6,248 nucleotides of DNA. Origin: Verrucomicrobiales bacterium (GTDB lineage Bacteria; Verrucomicrobiota; Verrucomicrobiia; Verrucomicrobiales; V1-33). A program made the position numbers and the translations under genes. The stretch is from NCBI GenBank assembly GCA_023253495.1, contig JALRGF010000110.1:1-6248 (forward strand), written 5' to 3'. The notes under the pieces are model-generated. The model had not been told where the DNA came from. It ran no database searches and saw only the letters and a list, made by a program, of their open reading frames with translations. Of the stretch, positions 5,033 to 6,248 are shown piece by piece; within the stretch, counting starts at the first letter, position 1, and each line of letters begins with the position of its first letter.

Positions 5033-6248
5033 TCAGAGCCAGCGGTAGGTCAGGACCAGGCGGGCCCGGCCGTCCGCAAAAACCACCGGCACCACCAGCT
5101 GGCCGTCCCGCACCACCGGTGGACCACCCCCCTCCACCGCCACCGTCAGCGAGCCGCCAAGCCGCCAGACACCATCCGCCCCGGGCTCGGCGGGACCAGC
5201 CTCGGCCGGCACCCCGGCAGCCAGACGGAAATGCAGGCCGTCCACCGGCTCGTCCGCCCGCAGCTGGATCGTGCGCACCAAAGCGTCAGTCGCCTCGGCG
5301 AGGCGACCGGCCGGACGCACCGCGTCCTCAATGGAGACCGCGCCCAGTCCGTACCGGAACGTCGGCGCGCCCGACGCATCCAGCCGGTACCCGCGGAAGC
5401 GCGCGTGCCGCGCCCGTCCGTTTTCATCGGCCACCGGCCACGATTCGCCAGCCTCCGCCAGCACCGCGAATTCCTCGCCCGCCGGCCGCTCGACCACCGC
5501 AAACCCCAGCGGGGCCACATCCCCGGCGCCCCGGCCGCTCCAGTGCTGTCCGGCGTCCAGAAACGCGCCTTTCCACAGCAGGGCCAGGCGCAACTGGTCC
5601 TGGTCAAAGGCGTAATTCAGCTGCTCCGGCGTGCCCACCGCAATCAGGCGGCGGCTCCCGCCATGGGGCGCCAGAAACCCGCGGTACACCACCGACCGCC
5701 CGCCAGCCGCCGCCAGCACCATCTGCGGAAATTCCTCCCCGGGCGATTGCTGCTCCTGCGACAGCCAGGTGCGGGCGAACCCGGGACCGCTCCACGCCAG
5801 CGTCAGGCTCTGCTCGCCGGCCTGCTCGAAATATTCGACCCGCACCCGCCGCCGCCCGGCCTCCAGAGCGACTTTCTGCGTCTGCTCGGAATACGCATGA
5901 ATCCCGTCATGCCGGATGATCTCGCGATCGTCGATGACCAGCCGCGAGCCGTCGTCCGACCCGAGATGGAACGTGTACTCGCCGGCCGTCGGCACCTCCA
6001 GCAGCCCGTTGAAGACGAGCCCGAAGTGGTCGCTCATTCCGGTCACCCCGAGGCTGATCAGGCCGTTGTTCACTTCGTCGGTGGCCACCTTGTTCTCTGG
6101 CGGCAGTGCGAGGAAATCCGGCAGGCGGTCCCAGTTCCCCCGGTAAATCATGCACGTCAGCTCCCGCAGCCCGCCCGCCGGCGCCGCGCTGACCTGAATT
6201 TTCCCGTTCATGATCATGGCATGACCGGGAAACGTGCAGACGAAATCC
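5033..6248 (-). CDS. 5'-partial protein: azurin-like copper site, PA14 domain, conserved C-terminal domain
   Basis: The reading frame is open through the right edge (first full codon 6247-6245), giving 404 visible residues; the ATG at 6217 is internal. The first visible residues, DFVCTFPGHAMIMNGKIQV, match the C-terminal copper loop of azurin/auracyanin-type cupredoxins: ligands Cys4, His9 and Met13 with the CTFPGHxxxM spacing. The remaining His ligand would lie upstream, outside the window. A PA14 domain follows at about 33-155 (YRGNWDRLPDF; GLVFNGLLEVPTAGEYTFHL; SDDGSRLVIDD; HDGIH), probably binding carbohydrate. Residues about 187-310 (YRGF, then IAVGTPEQLNYAFD, LALLWKGAFLDAGQHWSGRG) form a domain I recall from PVC redox proteins with heme or PQQ-type partners. 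The missing 5' part may hold a propeller, a heme domain or a signal peptide. I infer electron transfer outside the cytoplasm with the downstream propeller protein as partner. Confidence 0.85.
   Translation of the reverse strand, partial: DFVCTFPGHAMIMNGKIQVSAAPAGGLRELTCMIYRGNWDRLPDFLALPPENKVATDEVNNGLISLGVTGMSDHFGLVFNGLLEVPTAGEYTFHLGSDDGSRLVIDDREIIRHDGIHAYSEQTQKVALEAGRRRVRVEYFEQAGEQSLTLAWSGPGFARTWLSQEQQSPGEEFPQMVLAAAGGRSVVYRGFLAPHGGSRRLIAVGTPEQLNYAFDQDQLRLALLWKGAFLDAGQHWSGRGAGDVAPLGFAVVERPAGEEFAVLAEAGESWPVADENGRARHARFRGYRLDASGAPTFRYGLGAVSIEDAVRPAGRLAEATDALVRTIQLRADEPVDGLHFRLAAGVPAEAGPAEPGADGVWRLGGSLTVAVEGGGPPVVRDGQLVVPVVFADGRARLVLTYRWL

Noticed and set aside
3561..5048. Plus-strand 495-aa open frame
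   Set aside because: It is antisense to the propeller gene. Its product is rich in R, A, G, P and H without domain motifs, while the minus strand encodes a signal peptide and a clear propeller pattern.
4933..5919. Plus-strand 328-aa proline/arginine-rich open frame
   Set aside because: The low-complexity P/R/A composition is the usual antisense product of a GC-rich gene; the minus strand has the PA14 domain here.
5033..6217. ATG at 6217 as the start of the PA14 gene
   Set aside because: The frame is open further upstream, and the residues before the ATG complete a cupredoxin copper loop.
1..6248. CRISPR array, rRNA, plasmid origin or defence cluster
   Set aside because: No spaced direct repeats, rRNA-like stretches or iterons were seen on reading both strands. 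The Fic gene alone does not make a defence system.

Overview
The window looks like a GC-rich chromosomal fragment from the Planctomycetota/Verrucomicrobiota (PVC) group, most likely a verrucomicrobium. The evidence is protein content: a DUF5069-like protein, a large periplasmic beta-propeller 'dehydrogenase-like' protein, and a PA14-containing protein that continues from a copper-binding azurin-like module. These combinations are typical of PVC genomes. The coding genes also lack clear Shine-Dalgarno sequences. This placement is from recall of the families, not from a search.

Layout, left to right. Positions 1-410 are a patchwork on the minus strand: an open reading frame that runs off the left edge, and the N-terminal helix-turn-helix end of an IS66-type TnpA-like accessory protein in a different frame. 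Positions 414-1760 (minus) encode a 448-aa Fic AMP-transferase with its own inhibitory motif and a C-terminal winged helix. Just upstream of it is a 29-nt near-perfect palindrome, with a second shorter dyad beyond, which looks like an operator region. Between Fic and the tRNA is a 38-codon reading frame, possibly a gene remnant. A tRNA-Arg(ACG) lies at 1990-2063 (minus) with a likely promoter. The AT-richer Fic/IS segment starts at the tRNA 3' end, as expected for a tRNA-anchored island, but no integrase or att duplicate is visible.

Right of the tRNA the sequence is more GC-rich and orderly. The DUF5069-like gene (2272-2715, minus) ends in a strong intrinsic terminator. It is divergent from a lipoprotein gene (2835-3407, plus), and the gap between them carries a symmetric TTGCCG-N15-TATA-N15-CGGCAA element that could drive both. 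A two-gene minus-strand operon fills 3519-6248: first a 5'-partial gene for a protein with an azurin-type copper site, a PA14 domain and a conserved beta-rich C-terminal domain, then a secreted beta-propeller protein of the soluble glucose/sorbosone dehydrogenase type. I infer that the pair are periplasmic partners, the propeller acting on or binding a sugar-like substrate and the copper (and perhaps heme) protein taking electrons. The direct evidence is only domain content and the 47-nt gene spacing.
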